DNA from: an uncultured Lachnospiraceae bacterium
Lineage (GTDB): Bacteria > Bacillota > Clostridia > Lachnospirales > Lachnospiraceae
NCBI GenBank assembly: GCA_905235435.1
Contig: CAJOLD010000004.1
Coordinates: 1-46,749, forward strand
DNA length: 46,749 nt
Direction of reading: 5' to 3'
Of the stretch, positions 1-7,915 are shown piece by piece (position 1 is the stretch's first letter; each line of letters begins with the position of its first letter). A program made the translations under genes and the position numbers. The notes under the pieces were generated by a model. That model saw only the letters and a list, made by a program, of their open reading frames with translations. It did not search any database and had not been told where the DNA came from.

Positions 1-177
1 GGAAATTCCCTGCAGGGAAGGATCAGCATCGAGTCGCCGCTCGGGAAGGCCCTTCTGGGACATAAGGCGGGCGACCGTGTGCATGTGGTGGTGAGCGAAG
101 ACGCGGCGTATGACGTGATCGTGCGTTCCATACGCAAGGTGGAGGATGACGGGAGCGACGAACTGCGCTCCTACTGA
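1..177 (+). CDS. greA: Transcription elongation factor GreA-type, C-terminal part (5' end outside window)
   Basis: The reading frame is open from base 1 to a TGA at 175-177 and gives the last 58 residues of a protein. It contains ISIESPLGKALLGHKAGD followed by a beta-rich end, which matches the C-terminal FKBP-like domain of GreA/GreB proteins (pattern SPLGKALLG..GD.V.V). These factors bind the RNA polymerase secondary channel and stimulate cleavage of backtracked transcripts. The N-terminal coiled coil that holds the catalytic acidic tip lies outside the window, so GreA cannot be separated from a GreA/GreB-like paralogue. The next gene starts 19 bases downstream behind its own Shine-Dalgarno. 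Confidence 0.78.
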   Translation, partial: GNSLQGRISIESPLGKALLGHKAGDRVHVVVSEDAAYDVIVRSIRKVEDDGSDELRSY

Positions 178-196
178 CCGGAGGTAATACCAGCTG

Positions 197-1369
197 ATGA
201 GACCCCTGATCAAATGGCCGGGCGGCAAGAGCGCGGAGATCCCGCGCTTCGAGAGCATGATCCCGGAGTATGACAGATATATCGAACCCTTTGCCGGCGG
301 CGCCGCGCTTTTCTTTCATCTGTGCCCGGCGTCGGCGGTGCTCAATGATATTTCCGGAGACCTGATGCTCTTTTATGAGATGGTCGGCCTGCAGGATCCT
401 TCGTTCCGCAGGTACCTGGAGCTCTACGACAGCAGCTTTACCGCGCTGCGCGCCCTCTGCGTGACGCGGGAGGAGGAGATCCTGACTCTTTACGGCATCT
501 ATGCCGCGGCGGACAGGGATGAGAAAAAGGTGTCGGGGCTTGACCTGTGCGCGGGCATTGCGCGGCAGATCGCCGCGGATCCGGAGATCTGCACGGAGCT
601 TGTCTGTGACAGGGACGCCTTTGAGCAGGAGATGGAGCGGGCCGTGGAGGATAAGATCCGCCGCACGGTGAAGCTTGAAAAGAAGGGCCCCCTTTCCGCG
701 AAGGACCTTTCCGCCAATCTCCGGACAGGGTTCTGCTCCGGCTTTTATCTCTACTTCCGCCGGCTGTACAATGAGATCATCCTGGGGAAGCGGGAGGCCG
801 GGAAAGCCTTCAGGGCGGCAAACTTCTATTTTGTGCGCGAATACTGCTACGGGTCCATGTTCCGCTACAACCGCGCGGGGGAATTCAATATCCCGTATGG
901 CGGAATATCCTACAACGAAAAGAACCTTTCGGAAAAGATCCGCAGGCTGTTTTCAGACGACGTCGCCCGCCTGATGGGCAGGACGCGGCTGTGCAGCATG
1001 GATTTTGAGGAGTTCCTGAAAGAAGCGGATCTTCAGCCGAACGATTTCCTTTTCCTGGATCCCCCTTACGATACGGATTTTTCCGAATATGAGGGGAACG
1101 TCTTTGACCGCAGGGATCAGAAAAGGCTTGCGGACCTGCTGGGACAGGTCCCCTGCAGGTTTCTGCTGATCATCCGGAACACGGAGTTCATCCATGCGCT
1201 CTACAGCGGAAGGGGCTGGCGCCTTGAGACCTTCGACAACCGGTATATGTACAATGTGCGCAGCAGGAACAACAGGGAGGCGGAGCATCTGATCGTGACG
1301 AACGTCCCGGAGGAGGAAGTCCCCTGGATCCGGGAGACGGCAGAAAGAACGGGAGACCAGCTAAGATGA
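197..1369 (+). CDS. DNA adenine methylase, D12 class (orphan Dam-like)
   Basis: Predicted S-adenosylmethionine-dependent N6-adenine DNA methyltransferase of the MethyltransfD12 (Dam) family, 390 residues. The N-terminus has KWPGGKS (residues 6-12), the SAM-binding EPFAGGAALFF (about 30-40) and NDISGDL (about 50-56). The catalytic motif DPPY is at 288-291, followed by DTDFSEYEG. Dam-family enzymes are usually about 270-290 residues; here roughly 100 extra residues, rich in charged helix, lie between the SAM motif and the FRYN/FNIPYGG region. The start is supported by GGAGGT about 12 bases upstream. The stop overlaps the ispE start (ATGA). No restriction endonuclease lies next to it, so it looks like an orphan methylase. 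The recognition sequence cannot be read from the protein. Confidence 0.88.
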   Translation: MRPLIKWPGGKSAEIPRFESMIPEYDRYIEPFAGGAALFFHLCPASAVLNDISGDLMLFYEMVGLQDPSFRRYLELYDSSFTALRALCVTREEEILTLYGIYAAADRDEKKVSGLDLCAGIARQIAADPEICTELVCDRDAFEQEMERAVEDKIRRTVKLEKKGPLSAKDLSANLRTGFCSGFYLYFRRLYNEIILGKREAGKAFRAANFYFVREYCYGSMFRYNRAGEFNIPYGGISYNEKNLSEKIRRLFSDDVARLMGRTRLCSMDFEEFLKEADLQPNDFLFLDPPYDTDFSEYEGNVFDRRDQKRLADLLGQVPCRFLLIIRNTEFIHALYSGRGWRLETFDNRYMYNVRSRNNREAEHLIVTNVPEEEVPWIRETAERTGDQLR

Positions 1370-2262
1370 AGGCGATCAGAAAAAAGGCGGCAGCCAAGAT
1401 AAACCTCGGTCTCGATGTGCTCGGCAAACGGGACGACGGATATCATGAGCTGCGGATGGTCATGGAGACCGTGGGGATCTGCGACCGGCTCACGCTGACC
1501 GCGACCCGCGCGAAGGGGATCCGCCTGAAGACGAACCGGGGATTCCTCCCCAGGGACGGCCGGAACCTGGCGTACCGCGCCGCCCAGCTTCTGATGGAGG
1601 AGGCGGGCGTCGAAGACGGGCTCTATATCGATCTTTACAAAAAGATCCCCGTGGCCGCCGGTCTTGCCGGCGGAAGCAGCGACGCCGCGGCCGTGCTGGA
1701 GGGTGTGAACGAGCTCTTCGGTCTGGGACTTTCCCGCAGCGAGCTGATGGAGAGGGGAGCCCGTATCGGCGCGGACGTGCCCTACTGCGTCATGAAGGGG
1801 CCGGCCCTCGCGGAGGGCTTCGGGGAGATCTTAACGCCCCTGGATCCGCTTCCGGAATGCCATATCGTTCTGGCAAAGCCGGCGGCAAGGGCATCTACGG
1901 CGCAGGTGTTCGCGCGGTTTGATGAACTTGCAAACTGGGCGCATCCGGATATCGACGGGCAGATGGAGGGCCTGAAAAGAGGAGACCTTAAGCAGGTGGT
2001 CCGCTGCATGGGCAACGTGCTGGAACTGGTGACGATCCCGATGGTCCCCGAGGTGAGCGCGCTGAAGGAACTCATGATGGGGTGCGGCGCGGCGGGAGCC
2101 ATGATGAGCGGGAGCGGCCCGTCCGTCTTCGGGATCTTTGAGGATCCGGAGGACGCGAAAAGGGCATACAGCCGGCTCCGGGAGGCGCCGCAGGCCGCGG
2201 AGGTCTTTCTGACGGAGCCGTATGAGCCCGGCCCGGGGACGGGAGGAGAGGACGATGACTGA
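1366..2262 (+). CDS. ispE: 4-diphosphocytidyl-2-C-methyl-D-erythritol kinase IspE
   Basis: GHMP-family kinase of the non-mevalonate (MEP) isoprenoid pathway. It phosphorylates the 2-hydroxyl of 4-diphosphocytidyl-2-C-methyl-D-erythritol using ATP. The N-terminal AKINLGLDVLGKRDDGYHEL is the IspE signature, the ATP loop PVAAGLAGGSSDAA is near residues 95-108, and the C-terminal MMSGSGPSVFG is the third GHMP motif. The length of 298 residues is typical. The start overlaps the methylase stop by four bases, and the end overlaps the following GntR gene by eight, so the three genes are probably translated from one message. Confidence 0.96.
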   Translation: MKAIRKKAAAKINLGLDVLGKRDDGYHELRMVMETVGICDRLTLTATRAKGIRLKTNRGFLPRDGRNLAYRAAQLLMEEAGVEDGLYIDLYKKIPVAAGLAGGSSDAAAVLEGVNELFGLGLSRSELMERGARIGADVPYCVMKGPALAEGFGEILTPLDPLPECHIVLAKPAARASTAQVFARFDELANWAHPDIDGQMEGLKRGDLKQVVRCMGNVLELVTIPMVPEVSALKELMMGCGAAGAMMSGSGPSVFGIFEDPEDAKRAYSRLREAPQAAEVFLTEPYEPGPGTGGEDDD

Positions 2263-2941
2263 AGAACTTCGGCTGAATACAGATGAAAGCCTGCCGCTTC
2301 GGGATGAGGTGTTCCTCACGCTGCGCAGGGCGATCCTCGAGGGTCAGATCAAGCCGGGCGAGAGGCTGATGGAGATCCCGCTTTCCGTTCAGCTGGGCGT
2401 AAGCAGGACGCCCGTTCGCGAGGCGATCCGCATGCTGGAGCTGGAGGGCCTGGCCATCGCGCAGCCAAGGCGCGGCGCCGTGGCCGCGAGCATTACGGAG
2501 GACGACCTGCGGGACGTGCTGGAGGTCCGCGAAGCGCTCGAGGTCCTCGCCGTGAGGCTTGCCTGCAGGAACAGGTCAGAGGGGGAGATGGAAGAGATCG
2601 GGAAGGCCGCGGACGATTTTGCCGCCTGCCTGGGGAGAGAAGATCTTCGCGCGAGCGCGGTGGCGGATGAGCAGTTCCACGAGGCGATCTGCCTTTCGAC
2701 GCACAACCGGCGCCTGGTCCAGATCCTGCACAATCTTCGTGAGCAGATCTACCGATACCGGCTGGAATATCTGAAGAACAGGGAAAGCTATGAGCGGCTG
2801 CTGGAAGAGCACAGCATGATATGCCTTGCGCTTAAGGAGCGCAGGGAAGAGGACGCCGCCCGGATCGCGGCGCGCCATATAGAAAATCAGAGGGTCTCCA
2901 TTATGGAGCAGCTTCATCGGGAGATGCAGGAGGCGGACTAA
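2255..2941 (+). CDS. GntR-family transcriptional regulator, FCD (FadR) subfamily
   Basis: A 228-residue DNA-binding regulator. A winged helix at about residues 15-75 includes GQIKPGERLMEIPLSVQLGV and SRTPVREAIRMLELEGL, classic GntR sequence. The rest is an all-helical FCD ligand-binding domain, with DVLEVREALE, an ADEQFHEAI segment and a late ARRHI-type helix (AARHIEN) carrying metal/ligand-binding positions. The ATG at 2255 is chosen over the upstream in-frame start because GGGAGGAG lies 5-10 bases before it. It follows ispE in an eight-base overlap and meets a convergent DUF402 gene in a four-base overlap. The effector is unknown; FCD members usually sense small organic acids or sugar acids. 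Confidence 0.92.
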   Translation: MTEELRLNTDESLPLRDEVFLTLRRAILEGQIKPGERLMEIPLSVQLGVSRTPVREAIRMLELEGLAIAQPRRGAVAASITEDDLRDVLEVREALEVLAVRLACRNRSEGEMEEIGKAADDFAACLGREDLRASAVADEQFHEAICLSTHNRRLVQILHNLREQIYRYRLEYLKNRESYERLLEEHSMICLALKERREEDAARIAARHIENQRVSIMEQLHREMQEAD

Positions 2942-3432
2942 AGTTTCCGGTCATTTTCCTCCGCATCGTTGATATACTGCTGGAGGCGCGGGAAAGCGCC
3001 CTTGTAGATGAGGCGGAGCAGCTTGTCGAGATGGCGCAGAGCGGTATCCATCTGCTCCCTGGTGATCAGGTCATCGCGCAGGGCATCGGCAAGCTCGTCC
3101 AGGTCGACGACGCGCACGGAGCCGTCGGGGTAGACGATGACGTCCGCGAGGAGATCCGTGAAAACATAGGTATTCGTCTCCGGGTCAAAGGTCCAGGAGA
3201 TGATATCACAGTACCAGCTGATGAGCCGGCCTTCATGGTCGTAGAATTTGCTGACCTTGAAACCCCTCTCCAGGAAATAGCAGGAGAGACCATGGTGCAG
3301 AGTCTTTTTGGGATGGAGCGTTTCCCATTTCGTGATGATCACTTCCCTGTCCTGGTACAGGACGACGTCATCCTCGAGAAGAACGCATTCTTCCGGGATT
3401 ATGCGCCGCCGGAACAGACGGAGCTGATTCAT
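2938..3432 (-). CDS. DUF402 domain protein
   Basis: A 164-residue cytoplasmic protein whose core (WETLHPKKTLHHGLSC, FYDHEGRLISWYCDI, YVFTDLLADVIVYPDG, VVDLDELADAL) fits the DUF402 family. Family members include nucleoside di/triphosphate phosphatases (NtdP type) and FomD, which use acidic and Tyr residues to hold divalent metal; a pyrophosphohydrolase activity is therefore possible but not shown here. The start has AAGGAGGATC about 7 bases upstream on the minus strand. It is convergent with the GntR gene, the two stops overlapping by four bases with no room for a terminator. Confidence 0.85.
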   Translation of the reverse strand: MNQLRLFRRRIIPEECVLLEDDVVLYQDREVIITKWETLHPKKTLHHGLSCYFLERGFKVSKFYDHEGRLISWYCDIISWTFDPETNTYVFTDLLADVIVYPDGSVRVVDLDELADALRDDLITREQMDTALRHLDKLLRLIYKGAFPRLQQYINDAEENDRKL

Positions 3433-3472
3433 GGCGGATCCTCCTTACGAAGAGAGAAATTATTCTGTTCCA

Positions 3473-3481
3473 AGTATAGCA
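3473..3481 (-). promoter_or_regulatory. Candidate extended -10 promoter for the DUF402 gene
   Basis: Read on the minus strand the bases give TGCTATACT, an extended -10 element (TGN plus TATACT), about 41 bases upstream of the DUF402 ATG. No good -35 is seen at the normal distance. An extended -10 can work without one, so the call rests on this element alone. Confidence 0.4.
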
Positions 3482-3525
3482 TTGCAGTATCAAAAAGTCC
3501 ACGTCAGAAGCGAAAGGAGAGAACG

Positions 3526-5028
3526 ATGATTCAGGATGCGATAGAGGGTCTTGTGCGGTATGCAGCGGACCGTGAACTGATCGGGGAAGAGGAGAAGATA
3601 TGGGCGGTAAACCGCCTGTATGAACTGCTTGAGATGGACGGCCCGGGACCGTCTTCGGGGGATGCCGGCGCGAAAGAGCCGGAGCTTGAGGATCTTTTGG
3701 GGGAGATCTGCGACTACGCGTTTGAGAAGGGACTGATCCCGGAGAATTCGGTGACGTACAGAGATCTCTTCGATACGAAGGTGATGGGGCTTCTGACCCC
3801 GCGGCCCAATGAGGTCACGCGCCGGTTTGCCGAACTCTACGAAAAGTCTCCGGAAGCCGCGACGCAGTACTACTATGACCTGAGCCGCGACACGGACTAC
3901 ATCCGCCGGTACCGCATCGCGAAGGACCGCAGATGGGTCACGTCCACGTCCTACGGCGACCTTGACATTACGATCAACCTCTCCAAGCCGGAGAAGGATC
4001 CCAAGGCGATCGCCGCCGCGAGGAGCGCCCCGCAGGACCGCTACCCGAAATGCCTGCTCTGCAGGGAGAACGTGGGCTACGCGGGCAGGCTCGACCATCC
4101 CGCCAGGCAGAATCACCGGATCATCCCGCTCGCGGTCGGCGGCCGCAGCTGGTATATGCAGTATTCGCCCTACGTCTATTACAATGAACACTGCATCGTC
4201 TTCAACAGCGAGCACGTGCCGATGAAGATCGACCGCGCCGCCTTCGATAAGCTCCTCGATTTCGTCGGACAGTTCCCCCACTATTTTGTGGGCTCCAACG
4301 CGGATCTCCCGATCGTCGGCGGCTCCATCCTGAGCCATGAGCATTTCCAGGGAGGCCATTACACCTTCGCGATGGAGAAGGCGCCGGTGGAGCGCGCCTT
4401 TGAGGTCCCGGACTATCCGGACATCGCCTGCGGCGTCGTGCACTGGCCGATGTCGGTCATCCGTCTGCGCGGCGCGGATCCCGCAAGGGTCGCTTCCCTC
4501 GCCGACAGGATCCTGCAGGCGTGGAGAGGCTATACGGACGAGGATGCCTTCATCTTTGCCGAGACGAACGGCGAGCCGCACAACACGATCACGCCGATCG
4601 CCAGGCGCAGGGGGGAGGATTACGAGCTTGACCTCGTGCTGCGCAACAACATCACGACCGAGGAGTATCCGCTGGGCGTCTATCATCCGCATCCGGAGCT
4701 CCATCACATTAAGAAAGAAAACATCGGCCTGATCGAGGTCATGGGACTTGCGGTCCTGCCGGCGCGCCTTCTGAAGGAGATGGACGCGCTGAAGGAAGCC
4801 ATCCTTGCCGGCAGGGATCTGAGAGAGGACCCGCTGACCGCGCCGCATGCCGACTGGGCGGAGGAATTCCTGGGCAAATACGATTCCTTTACGGAGGAGA
4901 ACGCCGACGGGATCCTGCAGGACGAGATCGGCCTCGTGTTCTCGAAGGTGCTCGAGCATGCGGGCGTGTACGCGCGGACGCCGGAGGGCCAGGCCGCGTT
5001 CGACCGCTTTATTGCCACGGTCATCTGA
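3526..5028 (+). CDS. galT: UDP-glucose--hexose-1-phosphate uridylyltransferase, class II (GalT)
   Basis: Leloir-pathway enzyme that exchanges UMP between UDP-glucose and galactose-1-phosphate. At 500 residues it belongs to the longer class II GalT family found in Firmicutes. Visible motifs include KCLLCRENVGYAGRLDHPAR (about 180-200), the HEHFQGG catalytic histidine motif at residues 271-277, and ETNGEPHNTITPIARR. The reading frame is open far upstream, but the ATG at 3526 is preceded by GAAAGGAG about 8 bases away and starts the conserved N-terminus, so the longer frame is rejected. No galK or galE neighbour is seen. A separate promoter for proS follows directly. Confidence 0.95.
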   Translation: MIQDAIEGLVRYAADRELIGEEEKIWAVNRLYELLEMDGPGPSSGDAGAKEPELEDLLGEICDYAFEKGLIPENSVTYRDLFDTKVMGLLTPRPNEVTRRFAELYEKSPEAATQYYYDLSRDTDYIRRYRIAKDRRWVTSTSYGDLDITINLSKPEKDPKAIAAARSAPQDRYPKCLLCRENVGYAGRLDHPARQNHRIIPLAVGGRSWYMQYSPYVYYNEHCIVFNSEHVPMKIDRAAFDKLLDFVGQFPHYFVGSNADLPIVGGSILSHEHFQGGHYTFAMEKAPVERAFEVPDYPDIACGVVHWPMSVIRLRGADPARVASLADRILQAWRGYTDEDAFIFAETNGEPHNTITPIARRRGEDYELDLVLRNNITTEEYPLGVYHPHPELHHIKKENIGLIEVMGLAVLPARLLKEMDALKEAILAGRDLREDPLTAPHADWAEEFLGKYDSFTEENADGILQDEIGLVFSKVLEHAGVYARTPEGQAAFDRFIATVI

Positions 5029-5037
5029 CGCGTCTGC

Positions 5038-5066
5038 TTGACAAAAGCGGGCCCCGGTACTATCTT
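5038..5066 (+). promoter_or_regulatory. Sigma-A promoter upstream of proS
   Basis: TTGACA (5038-5043), a 17-base spacer and TATCTT (5061-5066). The -10 lies inside a short inverted repeat, ACTATC-TTTTTT-GATAGT (5059-5076), which could be an operator or chance. No T-box leader fits between this site and the proS start 52 bases later. Confidence 0.72.
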
Positions 5067-5117
5067 TTTTGATAGTCTGATATTTTGCAGTTAACAGAGC
5101 TTAGAAGGAGAAGAAGA

Positions 5118-6557
5118 ATGGCAGAAGAGAAGAAGTTCGTAGAGCAGGTCACGTCCATGCAGACGGATTTTGCCCAGTGGTATACGGACGTCGTAAAGAA
5201 GGCTGACCTTTGCGATTATACAAGCGTAAAGGGATGCATGGTGATCAAGCCGGCAGGCTACGCGATCTGGGAAAACATCCAGAAAGAGCTGGATGCCAGG
5301 TTCAAGAAGGCAGGCGTACAGAACGTCTATCTTCCCATGTTTATCCCGGAGAGCCTGCTTCAGAAAGAGAAGGATCACGTCGAGGGCTTTGCGCCCGAGG
5401 TCGCCTGGGTCACTCACGGAGGGCTTGAGCCGCTGCAGGAGCGGATGTGCGTAAGGCCGACGTCCGAGACGCTTTTCTGCGATTTTTATAAGAATGAGAT
5501 CCAGTCCTACAGGGATCTGCCGAAGGTCTACAATCAGTGGTGCTCGGTCGTCCGCTGGGAAAAGACGACCAGGCCGTTCCTCCGCTCGAGGGAATTTTTG
5601 TGGCAGGAAGGCCATACGGCCCACGCGACTTTTGAGGAGGCCGAGGAGCGGACCCTCCAGATGCTGGATATCTACGCGACCTTCTGCGAGGAGGTCCTTG
5701 CCATCCCGGTGATCCGCGGACGCAAGACCGACAAGGAAAAATTCGCGGGCGCGGAGGCGACCTACACGATCGAGGCGATGATGCACGACGGCAAGGCGCT
5801 TCAGTCCGGCACGAGCCACAATTTCGGCGACGGCTTCGCGAAAGCTTTTGGGATCCAGTATGCGGACAAAGACAATCAGCTCAAGTACGTCTATCAGACG
5901 TCCTGGGGCATGACGACCCGCCTGATCGGCGCGATCATCATGGTCCACGGGGATGACCGCGGACTGGTGCTCCCGCCCAGGATCTCGCCCGTGCAGGTCA
6001 TGGTCGTTCCCATCCAGCAGCGCAAGGAGGGCGTCCTTGAGAACGCCCGCGCCCTGAAGGATGCCCTTGAGGCAGCGGGACTTCGCGCGGCGATCGATGA
6101 GACAGACAAGAGCCCGGGATGGAAATTCTCGGAGCAGGAGATGAGAGGCATCCCGATCCGTATCGAGATGGGACCGCGGGATATCGCCGCCGGCACCGCC
6201 GTCATGGTCCGCAGAGACACCGGTGAAAAGATCCAGGTATCCGCGGAAGGACTGCCGGAGCGCGCAGCCGCTCTCCTTGACCAGATCCAGCAGGAGATGT
6301 TCGAGAGGGCGAAGGCGCACAGGGACGCGCACGTCTATGACGCCGTCACACCGGAGGAATTTGCCCGCCTGGCCGACGAGAAGCCCGGCTTTATCAGGGC
6401 AATGTGGTGCGGGAGCCAGGAGTGCGAGGACAGCCTCAAGGAGAACTGCGGCGTAACTTCGCGCTGCATGCCCTTTGAGCAGGAAAAGATCTCGGACACC
6501 TGCATCTGCTGCGGGAAGCCCGCGGAAAAGCTCGTTTACTGGGGCAAGGCCTACTGA
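5118..6557 (+). CDS. proS: Prolyl-tRNA synthetase, short archaeal/eukaryote-like type
   Basis: Class II aminoacyl-tRNA synthetase that charges tRNA-Pro. The 479-residue form lacks the editing (INS) domain of the long bacterial ProRS. Class II motif 2 is seen at [16 protein letters not shown] and [19 protein letters not shown], and the ATP-binding motif 3 region at [18 protein letters not shown]. The C-terminus carries the family-specific Cys-rich zinc domain ([19 protein letters not shown]) and ends in the conserved AY. The ATG at 5118 follows GAAGGAGAAG, while the frame-open TTG at 5085 has no ribosome-binding site. It has its own promoter upstream, and the liv operon promoter follows 8 bases after the stop. 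Confidence 0.97.
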   Translation: MAEEKKFVEQVTSMQTDFAQWYTDVVKKADLCDYTSVKGCMVIKPAGYAIWENIQKELDARFKKAGVQNVYLPMFIPESLLQKEKDHVEGFAPEVAWVTHGGLEPLQERMCVRPTSETLFCDFYKNEIQSYRDLPKVYNQWCSVVRWEKTTRPFLRSREFLWQEGHTAHATFEEAEERTLQMLDIYATFCEEVLAIPVIRGRKTDKEKFAGAEATYTIEAMMHDGKALQSGTSHNFGDGFAKAFGIQYADKDNQLKYVYQTSWGMTTRLIGAIIMVHGDDRGLVLPPRISPVQVMVVPIQQRKEGVLENARALKDALEAAGLRAAIDETDKSPGWKFSEQEMRGIPIRIEMGPRDIAAGTAVMVRRDTGEKIQVSAEGLPERAAALLDQIQQEMFERAKAHRDAHVYDAVTPEEFARLADEKPGFIRAMWCGSQECEDSLKENCGVTSRCMPFEQEKISDTCICCGKPAEKLVYWGKAY

Positions 6558-6565
6558 TATCCTTG

Positions 6566-6594
6566 TTGACGAAAAGCCCGATCAAGAGTAAAAT
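6566..6594 (+). promoter_or_regulatory. Sigma-A promoter of livJ
   Basis: TTGACG (6566-6571), a 17-base spacer and TAAAAT (6589-6594). It begins 8 bases after the proS stop and 62 bases before the livJ ATG. Confidence 0.75.
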
Positions 6595-6627
6595 AAGCGC
6601 ATACTTTTTACAATAAGGAGGACTAAA

Positions 6628-7767
6628 ATGAAGAAAATGCGTCTGGCTGCTGCTGTCGCGTTCGCGGCTGCAATGGCAATGTCTGTAACTGCAATGGCGG
6701 ATGATACATTTAAGATCGGCGGTATCGGACCGCTCACCGGCGGCGCCGCGATCTACGGCAACGCTGTTATGAATGCCGCTCAGATCGCTGTTGATGAGAT
6801 CAACGAGGCCGGCGGCATCGCAGGTGTCCAGGTAGAGTTCATGCCGCAGGATGACGAGCATGACGCCGAGAAATCCGTCAGCGCATACAATAAGCTGAAG
6901 GATGACGGCATGCAGATCCTTCTCGGCACCGTTACTTCCACACCGTGCGTAGCTGTTTCCGCTGAGGCTGCAAACGACAACCTTTTCCTGCTTACTCCGT
7001 CCGGTTCTTCACCGGATGCCATCGCGGCCGGAGACAACGCCTTCCGTATCTGCTTCTCCGATCCGGATCAGGGATATGCTTCCGCACAGTATATTGAAGA
7101 GCATCAGCTGGCTAAAAAGGTCGGCGTGATCTACAACAGCTCCGATGTTTATTCCACCGGTATCCTTGCCACCTTCCAGGCCGGCGCTGCCGAAGCTTCC
7201 TTTGAGCTTCTTGATCCGCAGGCTTTCACCGATGACAGCAAGACCGATTTCTCCGCACAGCTTCAGTATCTGAAGGACAACGGCGCTGAGCTGGTCTTCC
7301 TTCCGATCTACTATGATGCGGCTTCCGTTATCCTGACCCAGGCTGCCGGCATGGACTTTGCTCCCATCTGGTTCGGCGTGGACGGTATGGACGGTATCCT
7401 TACCATGGAAGGCTTCAACTATGATCTGGCTGAGGGCGTTATGCTTCTGACTCCGTTCTCCGCTGACGCTGAGGATGAGCTGACCCAGAACTTCGTTGCC
7501 TCTTATCAGGATAAATACGGCGAGATCCCGAACCAGTTCGCTGCTGACGCATACGACGGCATCTACACGATCAAGGCTGCTATCGAGCAGGCAGGCGTGA
7601 CGCCGGATATGAGCATCTCGGATATCTGCGACGGCCTGAAGGCTGCCATGACCGAGATCGAAGTCACGGGCGTGACCGGTACCATGACATGGACTGCGGA
7701 CGGTGAGCCCAACAAGTCGCCGAAGGCGGTAGTGATCGAAAACGGCGTTTATGTAAGTGCCGAATAA
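6628..7767 (+). CDS. livJ: Branched-chain amino-acid-type ABC transporter, substrate-binding protein
   Basis: Extracellular binding protein of the Leu/Ile/Val (HAAT) transporter family, 379 residues with a type I periplasmic-binding fold (FKIGGIGPLTGGAAIYG, AVDEINEAGGIAGVQVEF, LTPSGSSPDAIAAGDNAFRI). It should bind the substrate and deliver it to LivHM; the ligand may be a branched-chain amino acid or a related compound. The N-terminus is a signal peptide ending AMA/DD (signal peptidase I style) and holds no cysteine, so it lacks the lipobox normal for Gram-positive binding proteins. A strong AAGGAGGA lies before the ATG. Codon choice (many GCT, GTT, CGT) differs from the GC-ending style of its neighbours, as expected for a highly expressed gene. 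Confidence 0.93.
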   Translation: MKKMRLAAAVAFAAAMAMSVTAMADDTFKIGGIGPLTGGAAIYGNAVMNAAQIAVDEINEAGGIAGVQVEFMPQDDEHDAEKSVSAYNKLKDDGMQILLGTVTSTPCVAVSAEAANDNLFLLTPSGSSPDAIAAGDNAFRICFSDPDQGYASAQYIEEHQLAKKVGVIYNSSDVYSTGILATFQAGAAEASFELLDPQAFTDDSKTDFSAQLQYLKDNGAELVFLPIYYDAASVILTQAAGMDFAPIWFGVDGMDGILTMEGFNYDLAEGVMLLTPFSADAEDELTQNFVASYQDKYGEIPNQFAADAYDGIYTIKAAIEQAGVTPDMSISDICDGLKAAMTEIEVTGVTGTMTWTADGEPNKSPKAVVIENGVYVSAE

Positions 7768-7800
7768 ACATTTCCAAAAAGAATCGCACACTGAGAGTCA

Positions 7801-7847
7801 AAGGGGACTGCGCCGCAGTCCCCTTCTCTGCGCTCCCTATGGGAGCG
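7801..7847 (+). terminator. Tandem hairpins between livJ and livH (attenuator or mRNA-stabilising)
   Basis: Stem 1 pairs AAGGGGACTGC (7801-7811) with GCAGTCCCCTT (7815-7825), 11 bp perfect with a GCC loop, followed by CTCT. Stem 2 pairs CGCTCCC (7831-7837) with GGGAGCG (7841-7847), loop TAT. Neither is followed by a real U run, so this may be partial termination or a 3' stability structure that keeps livJ mRNA above livHMGF mRNA. Confidence 0.65.
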
Positions 7848-7853
7848 GGGGGA

Positions 7854-7882
7854 TTGTAAAAATCCCTGATTCTGGGTACAAT
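7854..7882 (+). promoter_or_regulatory. Second promoter, upstream of livH
   Basis: TTGTAA (7854-7859), 17-base spacer, TACAAT (7877-7882), located just after the two hairpins and 34 bases before the livH ATG. It would allow permease and ATPase transcription independent of livJ. Confidence 0.65.
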
Positions 7883-7915
7883 ACAGACAGAAATCAAAAT
7901 GCTGCGAGGTGACCT

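Noticed and set aside
3490..4959. Long minus-strand open frame (489 codons) antisense to galT
   Set aside because: High GC keeps antisense frames open. galT has clear motifs, and the antisense protein is Arg/His/Leu-rich without recognisable domains.
5044..5117. T-box riboswitch upstream of proS
   Set aside because: Only about 45 bases lie between the promoter and the start codon, too short, and no T-box consensus or terminator is present.
5091..6332. Minus-strand open frame (413 codons) antisense to proS
   Set aside because: ProS motifs and a good ribosome-binding site support the plus strand. The antisense product shows only composition bias.
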